Shown: piece by piece, positions 47,103 through 59,159 of the stretch
Layout: each line of letters begins with the position of its first letter
How positions within the stretch are numbered: position 1 is the stretch's first letter
Assembly: GCA_947095535.1 (NCBI GenBank)
Contig: OX352774.1
Coordinates: 71,982,416 to 72,046,415, forward strand
DNA: 64,000 bases
Direction of reading: 5' to 3'
Origin: Poecilobothrus nobilitatus
Taxonomy: Eukaryota > Arthropoda > Insecta > Diptera > Dolichopodidae
Translations under genes and position numbers: made by a program
Notes under the pieces: model-generated
Told to the model about the DNA's origin: nothing
What the model saw: only the letters and a program-made list of their open reading frames with translations
Database searches by the model: none

Positions 47103-48610
47103 AAACTTAAAAACTCGCGCGATGTTATAATATAAGTAGTATGGAATTGTAAATTTTGAGAGAGAGAGTTAAAAGTTAAGTATCTATTGGGTTCAATTGT
47201 GTTAAAAATTGTTAATTTTTAACGACTTTTGAAATCTTTAGTTATAAATCTTTGACTATATAGCTGAAGTAATTTTTTTGTGATTTGTTTATAGAATTTT
47301 GTTTTATTTAAAAGATATTAAATATTAGATAGGTTTTAGTATTTTTTTTTGTTCAATAAAGTTATACTTAAGTTCCATCACATGTTCAAAAGTCAAAATC
47401 AATTTATTGAAGATGTCAAAAATAATCACTTACCAAACTTTTTTAGTAAAAAAAATAATTTTTTAAATATTCGTAATAATTTTGGTAAAAGGCTGGAAAA
47501 AATACTTAGATACTACTTATATAGGGGTCACTTTGGGGACGATTATTTGGGGAAGAAATTTGGAGAATTTTATGATTCAAAATGATTATCAGATGCATTT
47601 TGTAAGATTTTTGATCTTTAACTATTTTTTTTCTTCAAAATCCCTATTCAATTGGTTGTTTAATGTAAATGTGATATGTTCTTACAGTGTTTTTTTACAG
47701 TTCTCCTTTTGTAGTAGTTTAAATGTTTGGTACGGAAAACAAAAAAGTTTTAAGAACACTGATTTCAAAAGGATGAAATAGTATTTGTTTGAAAAGCTTT
47801 CATCTTTCTATTTAATAAATTGTTTGGTTTTTGTTTTTTTTATTTTAAATGCAACAAAAGTTTTATTTTATTTTCCAAATTTGTATTTAATTTTTTCTTT
47901 TTTGGAATTTTGCTGGTATTACTAACGGATGGACAACCGAATTAATATTAATATTAAATATTTTTTTTTTAAATTATTCAAATGTAAATGCATTGTTCAA
48001 CGGAATTTACAAATTACGATGCACTTTTACTATATAAATATATATGTATGTTATTTATATTTACCTCGTGAATTTTTATTGGAATTTAAAAAGTTGATTG
48101 GTAACACTACAAATTACCATTTCATTGGTCATCAAAAACTTTAATAAATTTATAATCGAATTAATTTAATGCGCAATTTGAAAATTCATTTTTGTTTAAA
48201 AAGGGATCCAAAGTATATAAAATGTATATATGTACGTATGTATGTAATAATAAAACCATAATAACACGTGGGTTCATTATTATTCAGTGTAACAGTTTAT
48301 GGTTTGTATATTTATGTGCAAAGCATTTTAATTTAATATATTGTGAATTGTTCTTTTGGAATTTTTTAAATGAAGGACTTTTTCAGTTCAAAATAATAAG
48401 ATCTTTTTAATTTTTTTTTTTTTTTTGTTTTTATAATTAAAAAAGTAAATCAGAAATAAAAACAAATATTTAATATAAAAATAATATCTAAGAGGGTCTT
48501 TGATCTGATATCTTATGATTGACCAATTTTTATATTTAACTTATGAAATTTTAAAAAATTTACAAGAAGACACTGTGATTCAACAATATGTATATATACA
48601 AGACGATGAA
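47103..48610. other. AT-rich noncoding stretch
   Basis: Several short open frames (47349-47585, 47482-47781, 47929-48144, 48192-48410) occur in overlapping frames with K/N/F/I-rich content and no splice context. None is supported as a gene. A GA run (GAGAGAGAGA) lies near 47159. Confidence 0.4.
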
Positions 48611-48619
48611 GAATATAGA

Positions 48620-49060
48620 ATGTTTCCATAAAATTTAATCATCTTTTAAAAAATTTAAGATATCTGATTTAATTAAATACTGAGATATATTTATGTAAAT
48701 TAGGGAGTTGTATGACAGATAAGATACACGATCTCGTTGAGCCAAATCAACTAAATTTTATAGAATTTGTTGCCATAAAATATAATCATCTTTTACAAAA
48801 TTTAATACTACCAAGTTATGTGCATATAAAATTCGCAACTTTACGTGTTATACCTGGAGTATTTTGATTAGTCTAACGCGTATAGTTGCTTACGTAGACA
48901 ATAAGTTAAGCTCATATAAAAAAAACACACTTGTTCAATTTCAATAGCGGTAAAAATTTCAGAATCCTATCTTCATTATTTTTTTAGTTATCGGACGGAT
49001 GCACATAACATTAAATATGACTGAGGGACGGACATAACTAAATCGATTCAGAATTTATTT
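48620..49060. repeat. Dispersed repeat with internal direct repeats and GGACGGACATAAC word
   Basis: CCATAAAATTTAATCATCTT (48626) is repeated as CCATAAAATATAATCATCTT (48773), 147 bp later, with flanking similarity. Further on, TCGGACGGATGCACATAAC (48991) is echoed by GGGACGGACATAACTAAATC (49025), then GATTCAG. GGACGGACAT..CTAAATCGA words of this kind are, from memory, common in noncoding parts of fly repeats. A shorter echo, AACGGACAGCCAAATC, lies near 16436. It sits just downstream (on the minus strand) of the RNase H relic at 49150 and may belong to that element. Confidence 0.45.
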
Positions 49061-49149
49061 CTTAGAAACAATATATATGTATATAACTATAATTTTAGAT
49101 ATCTATTTCGTCTTCTTTAAAATTTAAATAAGTATAAATTTACAACATT

Positions 49150-49325
49150 GTGACCAGCAGTTGGTCTTGAAAGTTTTGTTTTTTTCAACTTCTATCATTT
49201 TTGTATCTTTCGATTACATCCACTTCGGCTTGAAATATGCTAAGAAATTTCCCCCACGATTCTGAGTATTTGATTTGGTTCCAGATCATTGTACTGGCTC
49301 TGCAGTTCTTTCTGATGTAAATTTT
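49150..49325 (-). pseudogene. Decayed LINE RNase H domain, N-terminal half
   Basis: On the minus strand, FTSERTAEPVQ (from 49321; family motif YTDGSKT..G, first catalytic Asp lost) is followed after a frameshift by IWNQIKYSESWGKFL. SIFQAEVDVIERY comes next, with FQAEV at 49221-49235 (family FQAE..AI, carrying the catalytic Glu). KKQNFQDQLL then leads toward where SDSQAA would be, but that part is lost. This is the RNase H1-type domain carried by I/R1/LOA-group LINEs (family knowledge). One frameshift and one stop are visible. It is probably the same broad class as the 59160-59840 relic, but covers a different part of the domain. Confidence 0.75.
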
Positions 49326-50111
49326 CTAATATTGTTTATCTGTTCATTGTTCACATGATTTTCAACTTTTGTCTCTCTAATTTTACGTCATTTGTAGCTT
49401 ATTTTAGTAGCTAATTTTAATAAAGAGATTATAACTTATCAATTTTAAATGAAACAAAGTGATGTATCTTATAAATGTTTTTTGACATTAAAAATTAAAT
49501 ATAATATGAACAATGCACTTGCAATTATTTATTACTATTTTTGCTTTTAAAATAAATTTTAAAATAGTGAGAGAATTAATTAACCTAATAATTACAAATT
49601 GGTGGACACATAAATTATCTAATTTTATGAAAATGTTTTCTCTCTTTTTAATAAAAGGATGATAAAGAAAATGAAAAGTTTGTATGTATAAAATTATAAT
49701 AGTAAAAAGGAGAAAAGTGAATAAAATGAAATAAGTTATAATTTAATCACATAATTTTTAAAGTAAACTTGAAATTTCATTAAAGCTATCCAACCCCTAA
49801 TCTTATATGAAACAAGATAGTATTTATATGATTTATTTTTTTTTTTGTGTACAAAAGAAATTAAACAGATAATAGTAAAAATTGGATAATTACAATGACC
49901 AAGGAAAAAGGATACACCTTAACTATTAAAAACAGAGATAGATGATTAAGAAGAAAATAGAATAGGTATATATATTACAAATGACGTTGAAGAAAGAAAA
50001 TTACATTGTTGAAACTTTCTTTTTTTTTTTTTTTTAAATATAGTTCTTATAAAATTCTTACAAATAAATTAAAATTTTAATTAAAAATCTTTGTTTTTTT
50101 TGTCGGAAAAA

Positions 50112-50345
50112 ATTAATATTTATTTTCAAAAAATTATAAATGGTTTAACTCCTGATATATTTGTATTATGTCACCGCTGTAAACAGTTGTACCTGCTTCA
50201 TTATAAAATGGTTGGTGTTGCATATATTTTTCTATATTATAATCAGCTAAAAATAGCGAGTTGTTTGGTTCAGCAAAATCAAAATCTTTACTACACTTTT
50301 ATAAAATCTATCCTTTTACGATTTAGCATCTGAGTGATTTAATCT
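50112..50345 (+). pseudogene. Possible LINE C-terminal fragment
   Basis: The plus-strand frame contains YFQKIINGLTPDIF, resembling the F.(I/V)NGLAP.YL signature seen after the RT domain of many CR1/L2/Jockey-type LINEs. About 45 residues later the next frame reads SAKSKSLLHFYKIYPF, resembling the conserved T.KSLFY.G..L(Y/F)N.LP end region. Spacing and order fit, but identities are few. It could be chance in AT-rich sequence. Confidence 0.35.
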
Positions 50346-51044
50346 GAACATGTGTATATTGCTTCCATAGAAAATTGATTAATATACATCTATTAAGCAA
50401 AGCAAATATAACAAACATAGACTTAAAAAAAATTAGTTTTTAAGGTGCTGCTGGACAATTAAATTGTTTAATATATTTTTTTTTGTTTAAAGAACAGTTT
50501 TTTTTTTTTTATTTTAAATTCTGTTCTTTAGTTTTAAAAGGAAACAAATTTTAATTTAAATAACTTTAAACGGTTTAAATATTTATTTTCTACAAGCAAA
50601 ACTAATAAAATTTTTTACATATTTAACAAAAACACGAATTTACCTATAGAAAACGGTACAATTGGCTTATGTAATAAAGTACATATTGTTAAATTTCATT
50701 AATCCATTCCGTAATCCATCTAATAAACCTTGAAATATTTAAAATATTATTACACAATACTAAAAAATTTCTAAAAAGAAAAACTTATACTCCTAAAATT
50801 ATACAAATTGCATTTTATCAAACAAAATACAAAAATATTACTTTGAACAAAAAAAAACCTAATAAGTTAAACAATTAAATAATTTTTCAAAAATTCTTAA
50901 CAAAAACGTAAAAAAACAAAAAGAATCTGTTGATTATAATATGGTTAACTTTAAATAAAACTTCTCTTAAAACTTAACTAATTTTGTTAATAACTTTTGC
51001 AAACAACTTTGTAATTTAATTATCTTATAAATATTGTTTATATT

Positions 51045-51214
51045 GTTTGCGTTCCTTTTACAGAGTAAACTACTCTTTTCTATACTCCGAACTACACCAA
51101 CCTTCGAGAAAGAGTAGATAGGAGTAAATAAAATTATTTTAAGTTAGCGTTCCATTTTCCAACTACTCCCAATTACTTTCAATTGTACTCTTTTCGTGTA
51201 AAAGGAACACAAAC
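51045..51214. mobile_element. 170-bp palindromic MITE (hAT-like by target-site length)
   Basis: TIRs are GTTTGCGTTCCTTTTACA (51045-51062) and TGTAAAAGGAACACAAAC (51197-51214), matching at 17 of 18. Flanking octamers TTTATATT (51037-51044) and ATTATATT (51215-51222) match at 7 of 8, the size expected for hAT duplications. Inside, GCGTTCC..TTT..AACTACTC occurs twice in direct orientation (51049 and 51147), and GAGTAGATAGGAGTA adds inverted copies. The element is therefore both palindromic and internally duplicated. No coding capacity. Confidence 0.75.
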
Positions 51215-51302
51215 ATTATATTTAATTTCTAGCAAGTCCATAATGGTTTTAGCAGCCGAGGGCTATGACTAATGTTAGAATAGTTTATTACTTAAGATTA
51301 GC

Positions 51303-51331
51303 AATAAATAAATAAATAAATAAATAAATAT
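51303..51331. repeat. (AAAT)n microsatellite
   Basis: Seven uninterrupted AAAT-type units. Confidence 0.85.
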
Positions 51332-53080
51332 TACTTTGAATTATAATATGATTGCGCAAAAATCTTTAAAATCCGACATGTTTTATTCATTTTTTTTTTA
51401 TTATATAAATTTTACATTGAAAGACTGCCATTTTAAAAAAAATAAAAAAAAACTACTAAATTTTTTTTAATTCAATCAATATACAATTTTATTATATACA
51501 CATATAAAATAATTAAAGAAATCACATAAACATTATGTAGAGTTTCTTCTTATAAAAAATCTTTAAAATAATTTTTTTTAATAAAATATAATTTACAAGA
51601 GCAGAAAAGCAAATAACTTAATTATAATTATATATATTTTCCTGTTTCTTTGTTCTTCTCATCTTTGCTACCTCATTAATTACGCAAATTTCCTTCAAAT
51701 ATAAAAAAAAAAATAAACTAACAAAAAACGAAAATAAAAAAAAATTCTTTTACTGCTTGAAAGAACTGCTCTTGAATACTTACAATCTCACATCATTTTT
51801 TGTAGTGTTAAGGATCAACAGGAAAATTCTGATGTAATGTTCAAATAAAAGTAATTTTTTTTTTTGTGCATTATTTTAAATATTTATTCGAAAAAATTCT
51901 ATAAATCCACACCTACACATTCTTACATGAAAAATATTATAAGATTCATATTATCATTTTCCCTTTTCTCTTTTTTTTTGTTGTTCTTTTATTTCCTTTT
52001 TCAATTTTAAAAATCCGAGAATGAGTTTTTCTTAATACTTAAAATGAAAGGAAAAAAAATAAAATTCCATACACACACTTGAAAAAAATTGGGTTTTTGT
52101 AAATTTTCCCAAAAAACAAAAAAAAAAATGAAAGAAAATATAAAAATACAAAAAAACATAAAAAAAAAAAAAATCTAATGGATTTTTATGGGATTTTCCT
52201 GGTTATGTTTTTTTTTTATTTTATACAGTTCAGTTACCTTCCTTGCTTTAGTTTTTTTTGTATTTCCTTTTCAGAAGGTGTGTAAAAAAATGTCTATGTA
52301 TTATTTTCTCCTGAACGTTTTGTATGGCAGTTTTAAAAAATATTTTGGCACACCTTGTAGCAATACATATACATATACGTTGTTTGTTTTTATATCAGCT
52401 TTTTTTACATATATAATTATTTTGATTTTACAGTAAAAAAAAGTAAAAAAAATACATTAATACGCTCTTGAAATTACAATAGTATCCTAATAGTCAGGCA
52501 ACAGATTTAAAAAATTCAGCTCAATTACGCGTAGAATGAAAAAAATCATCCCTTATTCACTCTGTCACCACCTATCATAATAATTGTAAAAAACAACTTA
52601 CTTAATATTTTTTAAGCTAGGCTTGTATTCTAGACTTCAGGGATAAGTGTAAAGAACAAAAATAGAAAATTTTTTTTTTTTTCAATTTTAATCACATTTC
52701 ATCATAAACATATGTACATTGGTTTCTTTTATCGGTATTCTCATAAAATGTTTTCTATGTCTGAATTTCATATAATTCAGTTTCTATATAAAAAATAACG
52801 TTGAAAAATTAATCCCATTATTTGGGGGCTAACTGTATTTTCATCTTCATTTCCTTCTTAAATATTCCTTAAATAATTTAATTTACTTTTTTTGTTTTTT
52901 TTTGCAAAGCATAATAAAAAGGAAAACATTTTAATATTTTATTTTCTAAGATCAGGTTATATTTTCGATTCAGAAAATATTTAAAAATTATATAAAATTT
53001 ATTAAAAATTATTTCATCTTAAATTTTTTAATATCTATAGTTATGTATTTATATTTTTAAAAAAAAAATAATTTTTTTTT
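51332..53080. other. AT-rich noncoding stretch
   Basis: No gene recognised. Poly-A and poly-T tracts dominate 51400-52180. The open frame 52188-52436 is F/L/Y-rich without context. Confidence 0.45.
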
Positions 53081-53083
53081 ATT

Positions 53084-53231
53084 ACATTTCTCCGCTACAT
53101 AAATTAGAACAGGAAATTATAAAATGTCGTAAGGAGAAATAACTCTTACGACGTGTATGGGATTCGAACGTATACTCCCTCGGTGTTTACAGCGTATTTT
53201 ATACGCTCTTACTCACTAGACCATTGAAGCG
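53084..53231 (-). mobile_element. tRNA-derived SINE, copy 5 (internal deletion)
   Basis: A minus-strand copy. The head is CGCTTCAATGGTCTAGTGAG, with A-box-like TGGTCTAGTGA, and the B-box equivalent is CGTTCGAATCCC. The first hairpin arms CGTCGTAAGAG and CTTACGACATTT are present. The next 28 or so bases of the full body (ACAGCC...GGCTGTG) are missing, so CATTTTATAATTTCCTGTTC follows directly, then a decayed TATGTAGCGGAGAAATG tail. The deletion removes stem 1 and the first arm of stem 2 of the proposed pseudoknot, leaving the other arm. Confidence 0.87.
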
Positions 53232-54790
53232 TCAAAAATAATTACTTAATATAACTTCTCTGATGATTCTTTAAAATTCTTTCTGATTACTGCGCAACAT
53301 ATTTGAGTTTCTATTTAAAACTCCTCCCTCCTTGAAAACTTTAATTATTTTTTAATTTTTTACTTTTTTTTTGCAGTTCATTAATAATTTTATGAACTTA
53401 TATTACTAGTTTTTAAACGCAACAAATTCTTTCTCAAACATTTATAAATTGTTCAAATTTAAGTGTTACCATCCATGTTTTACTGTCAAATTAAAAAATT
53501 CGAATATCTTTTTCGTCAGATTTTCATAATTAAAATCTTATAATGTAACTACATTGAAAAAAAAAATAAAAGTAAAAATGATTTTCCATTTTCCAATTAT
53601 ACATATAGGTACATAACATAGTTTTATATACATATACCTATGTACATATATGTACTTTTGATTTAATCTAATACCTTCCTATATATTATGTATATAAGTA
53701 GTATACTTAAAAAATTATATTCTTAAGAAAAGGAACAAAAATGGTACAAAAAAAAAGAAAATTTTTTGGTGTCAAGAAAATTTACCAAATGAATGGTTCA
53801 ATGAATTTTGATCCTAACTTGTGTTAATTGGAATACGGGAAATTAAAAAAAAAAAAAAAAAAAAAGAATTAAGTAAAATCCTTTTATTATGGTTGGTTCT
53901 TTTTTCAATCCTTAAAGGATTTACTAAAAAAAAATATACATATAATTTTTGTTTGTTCCACTTTGATAGTTATTATTTAAAAGTGGTCTACTACATAAAA
54001 ATGAGAGTAACTGAAAAAGTACAGATTTCTTGTTTTTTTTTTATTTTAATTAAAATTTAATGATAGGGAAAAGAAAAAGGGGATTTTATCTACTTTTTGA
54101 ACAAAGATATTTATAAACTTATCAAAAAAACAAATTAGTTGAGAAAAATGCGTCAATTTTACCGGTAAATTAATTTATCAGGGTTATATTAAAATTATTT
54201 AAAAAAAACATTTTTTCTTCTTTAAATTCAAATTAAAATTAATTGTTAAAATGGTATGTAAAATTTCTTTTGTTTTTTTTTTTTTTGGAAGAATTTATTT
54301 AGAACGAAAATTAAAATAACTTTGACTTCTATATATATAATTAAGCTTTTCCAGATTTAATTATGTGCAACTATTTCAAAAATTATTTTGTTTGACAAAC
54401 CAACAATATTTCAAATATCCATACAAAATTAAAATATCTTAAAATTCTGTTAAAATTCAGTTTTAATTATTCGAAAGTGTAAAAAAAAAAGGTTTTGAAG
54501 GAATGAAAAGAAATGCAACTGAAATTAAATTTTTTCTAAGATTTTACGCATCATTTAGTGTTAGACTATAAAAGAAAGGAGATCATTGGTTTCTGTGATA
54601 ATGTAACAGGAAAAGTGAAAATAACCTAAAATTGAAATTTACCTATGGTCTATACAGAAATAAAATAAAATGATATAAGGTTAACTTTGTTTCAAAGGGG
54701 ATGAATTTTAAAATTTTAACTTACTAACAACTTTTATTAGTTTTTTAGCATATTTAAAAAAAAAAAACTCATTCTATAACGACGATCAAT
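53232..54790. other. AT-rich noncoding stretch
   Basis: No supported feature. A 20-base A-run lies near 53846-53865, with ATACATATAGGTACATAAC words near 53600-53660. Confidence 0.45.
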
Positions 54791-54794
54791 TTGT

Positions 54795-55195
54795 TAACAA
54801 AACTTCTACATCATTAAAGCTACTGCGATTTGAAATGTTAACCATGAATAAGTTTAGTAAAAAAAGTAATCTTGAACAACTTTTTTATATAATCCCACCC
54901 ATTACTCTGCTACAGCCCTTCATAGTTTTAAACAAGCCCATTTTCAAAAAGGTGTAAATCTCAGATTATGTTTAATACTTTTTTAATCTAAAAATTACAA
55001 ATGACATGAACGTCAATATCAAAAGTATACTTTTTATATTTATTTCTATATCTTTTAATTTTAGTATTTAAATTTACCGTTATATAGAAATAAAAAAATT
55101 TTGCAAAATTTGTCTTAAGATTGACCTTGAGAGCCTTGCAATTTTAAGAGAAAAAAGATCTTTCAGAATTAGCATAAGTTATAAACAGTTTTTAT
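54795..55195. repeat. Dispersed repeat R2, copy 2
   Basis: This has the same block order as 34145-34690: AACAAAACTTCT, TTTGAAATGTTAACCATGAA, CCCACCCATTACTCTGCTAC followed by AGCCC, AATTTACCGTTATA, TTTTGCAAAATTTG, GAGAAAAAAGATCTTTCAG and AGTTATAAACAG. It lacks the TCTG microsatellite upstream. Similarity is moderate overall with a few strongly conserved blocks. Confidence 0.65.
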
Positions 55196-56589
55196 TGTAT
55201 TTTGAAAAATGTAAGCTTTGAAAAACCTTTCCTTTTACCTTCTGCCTTGTTTGTTTTCCTTTATGATAAAATTTTCCTTTATGATTGAAACTGAAAAATA
55301 TAAATTTTAAGTGCTTAAAAACTGAAACTTTTGTATCGTTATTTATCTTATACAAAGTATTTGTGTATAGATTGTTTGAAGTTGTTTTCATGTTACTTGA
55401 AAACGAAACTTCTACAAAAAAATTAAAAGATTACCTTTCTAATGCACCCCCTTTTTGTTTTTGAATATATTTTTAGGACGCTTTTATATCCTTTAAATTT
55501 GATTAATGGAAGACTAATTCATTAAACATAACTAGATATATGAAATAACTTAACTATAATAAGTCTTCTTTCCGTATTTTTGAACAAAAGATCTTTTAGG
55601 AATGAAGATTCTGCTTTAGCAAGAATAAAATATGTCCAATACTAATTTAAAAATAATTTAACCAATATTAAATTTTTTTTAGTAATAAGATTGCTTAAAA
55701 TTTAAGTACATTTATCACTTTATTTTATTATTTAAACCAATTTTTGAAAGTTTTTATCAAATTAATCATTTTTCCAAATAAAATAAATTAATAATTTTTC
55801 TTTTTTTTTTTTAATTACAGGTAAGCTTTTACATTTATTTTCCAGTATTTTATTTAAGATGGTTAAATATTCCACTTTTTTTGTTTTTGTTTTTTTTTTT
55901 TTAAATAAAATCATTAATATGGTAAGTCAACTTTTAAAACATAAAAAAACTTAAATTGTTATTTTAAAATTTAAAAATATCTACAAAAAAAACACCGACA
56001 TTTTTATAATATAAACCCTTAATTTTTCATAGATTTTTCTATAAATCCAGACAGAAAAAATTTACATATAATATATACATTTTAAATAATCCACAAAATC
56101 CAAATACAAAGCGCCCTTAATCTATTAAAATCCTCTTCATTTTTTTTTTTTTTGTTTTATTAACCAGAACATTCCAATTTGGTAAACAAAAAAAAAAAAA
56201 ACAAAATCCAAAATGTAAACACACGCAATTGTTAATATATACATGAGCTCATTTTCCACCCTCAGTTAAATTTTGCCATATAGTTATGGTCTTTATTATT
56301 ACAAACAGCCGTTATAATAGTCTGTGTTTTAAAGTAATTTCAATATCATTGATTCTAATATCTCATTCTGCTTGATTATAAGAACCCATTCTTGCTGATG
56401 ATAAGAAGAAATAAAATATTTCGCAACAAAATTTAAGAATTTAAATTATAAAAAAAAAACACAAAAAAACCACGAGCCCTCTACCCCCCCTTTTATTACA
56501 AATTCTCGAAAATAAAAACTAAATTTGAATTTTGATAATGATTTTACCATAAAATCCTTTTACTCAAACTTCGGACAATCCAAAAGCAA

Positions 56590-56643
56590 TATTATATATA
56601 TATATATAATTTATATACATATATGTATATATATATATATATA
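56590..56643. repeat. (TA)n-rich microsatellite, interrupted
   Basis: Two (TA) runs are separated by ATTTATATACATATATG. Confidence 0.8.
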
Positions 56644-58370
56644 ATTTAAGGAATACAAATTCAAATCATAGAAAAAAATATTAAATATAGGTACAGCGTT
56701 AAACAAAATGTAATTTTTATACAAAACAACCAATAAATTTTTATATTAAATTTTGTTTAACCCTTGCTATGTTGATGTTTTATTATTTATTAAAAATATT
56801 AAAAATATAAGAATTATAAAATATGTATGTGTATATGTACCTATTTAATATAAGTAGGATTATATCTTAATAATAAACGACAACTGAAAGTTCTCTTATG
56901 TTTAATCATACCTTGATTGATTTGTTCAACGTGTTTTGCAGTTAAATGATTTGTTTAGAAGTTGTGAAAATTGGAATTTTAATTGAAAAAGTGCTAAAAG
57001 TTTTTCCGTATAAAAATCATAGTATAACGATATGATATCGTTAAATAAATGGAAAATATAACTATAAAAAAGTATTAATTTAAAAGTAAAATTCTGAAAA
57101 GTGGTAAATTGAATTTATTTTTTAATGAAATTTAACATATATATATTATCGGTTGGATGATTTTCACCCCAAATTTCTTGTTCATGTTAAAATTAAAGTA
57201 TTGTATTAAAGGTTAAAATTGTATGCCTAAATGGTAATCTATTCCTATTTATTTTCTTTTTTATTTTTATTTGTAACTAAGTATATAGAATGAAAAATGT
57301 TAAGCCCTTAGATTCACAGAATTTTTATTTCATTGCCAGTTTCATTTGAAAACCATTTTTATTTCGTAAAATTCTCATACTCCTTTCAAATTCGTTATGT
57401 GAAACGGCTAAAAAAGGAGGAAAATATAAAATTGCAAAATTACGATGTTTACAGTAAAAAATTTTGTTATTCAACAAAATTTTAGCCACCCTTGTTTCTT
57501 TTCTTGCCTGTTACCATTTTTTTTTTTTTTTTGCAAGATTCACAATATGTTTTTTTTTTTTATGTTGTATAACATTGTGCAGAATATGGTAACAATCATT
57601 TAAAAGAAAAAATTGTATAGCCAATTCTTAATGTCAAATCGGTTTTAACTATATAATATATAGTAAAACGTGAAAAAAATTACTTTCATTTTGTAAATGA
57701 GATTTTCTCTTATAACATTTTGGACTGAGTCTTTTTAAATTAAATTTTGTGGGGTGATTTGATGATGGTATTAGTAAAATCAAATCGGATTTAAAATATT
57801 AGAATATGGGTTAATTTTGAAATTTTTGAAGGATTTTAAATTCCCCAAGAGAATAGAAATTATACAAAGCTAAAATTTTGCTGTCTACTTTTAAACAACA
57901 AAAAAAAAAAAAAAAGTCTGATTGAAATGTCTGAAAAATACTCCTTCGGGACAATTGTTTTATTTACTAGGCATTTTTGTCTAACGAATTACTTCAATTA
58001 AAAATTTTCCATGTCGATTTTAACATAATTTATGTTGAAAATGTAAACAAAAAGTAATTTGAAAATTGAAAACTTCTGTAGGAAAAATACAAGAAACTGT
58101 TGTTGGGGACAATAAAAACAATTTCTCAAGAATAAAATTACATACATATTAAAAAAAAAAAAAAAACTGATCAACTGTAATAAATAAAGGTTTTATGGTT
58201 TTTAATTGAATTGGAAATTTATTATCTTGTTAAACAAAATAACAATAAATTGTTTTCGTTTTTAGCAACCCTAATAATAAAAAAAAATTAAATTCAAATA
58301 TTTTTGTAAGAATTTAAAATAAAAAATTAAAACAGTTATCGTTTTATTAGTCTTATTATAGTAAATCTAA

Positions 58371-58413
58371 CCAGACATGTCAAAAACAATTGACAGGACG
58401 TAATTGACATGTG
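58371..58413. repeat. Nested TGACA/TGTCA palindromic cluster
   Basis: GACATGTCAAAAACAATTGAC is followed by AGGACGTAATTGACATGTGC. GACATGT-type ends face each other, with two AATTGACA copies between. It could be a small palindromic repeat or clustered binding sites. There is no gene context. Confidence 0.4.
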
Positions 58414-59159
58414 CAAAATTCATATGTTTAAATTATAAACATTTTTTTTTAAGTTTGTAAAAAAAAAAAAATTTTTTTTAATTTGTATTAGTTATACGTG
58501 TGTATTTTTATGTTAATCGAATAAAATATTTTTCTATTCAAATCAGCATCCAATGCAATTTCAACTTTTGTCTGAATATTTTGCTTGTAATTTCTGAAAA
58601 ATATCTAAACTATTTAGTTGATAAAAAATTCTATGCACATGAATAAATTATTTGTTTACTTAAAGCTTTACTGTCATTTCCAAAACAGAGTAACAGTACT
58701 TAAATAAATTGAAAATGAAAAATTCTAAAAAAAAATTAATAGTTACTAAATTTTTATAAATAAATTATTCAATAAATGAATGGTTAAAAGTTCATATCTT
58801 CCAAGAGTTATTTTGCTTGTCGATAAAAACAAAATAACTTTTGAAAACGTCAAAAATGTTGGTTTACTTTGTATGCAAATGGCATCAAATTGAGGAAATT
58901 CTTTCCCTAGTGCACCTTGATTTAAAATGCATTGTGATTTTTCAATTATTATTTCATTTCTGCTTGAACAAAATTATAAGTATTGTTGATTTGCTTGAAG
59001 AACTGATACTCTATATTTATGGACTGATTCCGCCCAAGTTTTTGTACTTTGTATATAAATTGATCTTTTACAAAACTTTTACAAAATTAAATTAAGAACA
59101 AAATTAATTTACATTAAATAGATACGTAAGTAAAAATATGTTGTAGATAAATCTTTAGA

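Larger units (their letters stand above)
55196..59150. other. AT-rich noncoding stretch
   Basis: No gene recognised. (TA)n-rich segment at 56590-56643. A TGTCAATT/AATTGACA cluster lies at 58371-58413. An 84-codon hydrophobic plus-strand frame (58841-59095) abuts the LINE relic and has no recognised motif. Confidence 0.4.

Noticed and set aside
58841..59095. 84-codon hydrophobic plus-strand frame beside the LINE relic
   Set aside because: No recognised transmembrane-receptor or transposon motif; AT-rich frames are hydrophobic by default.
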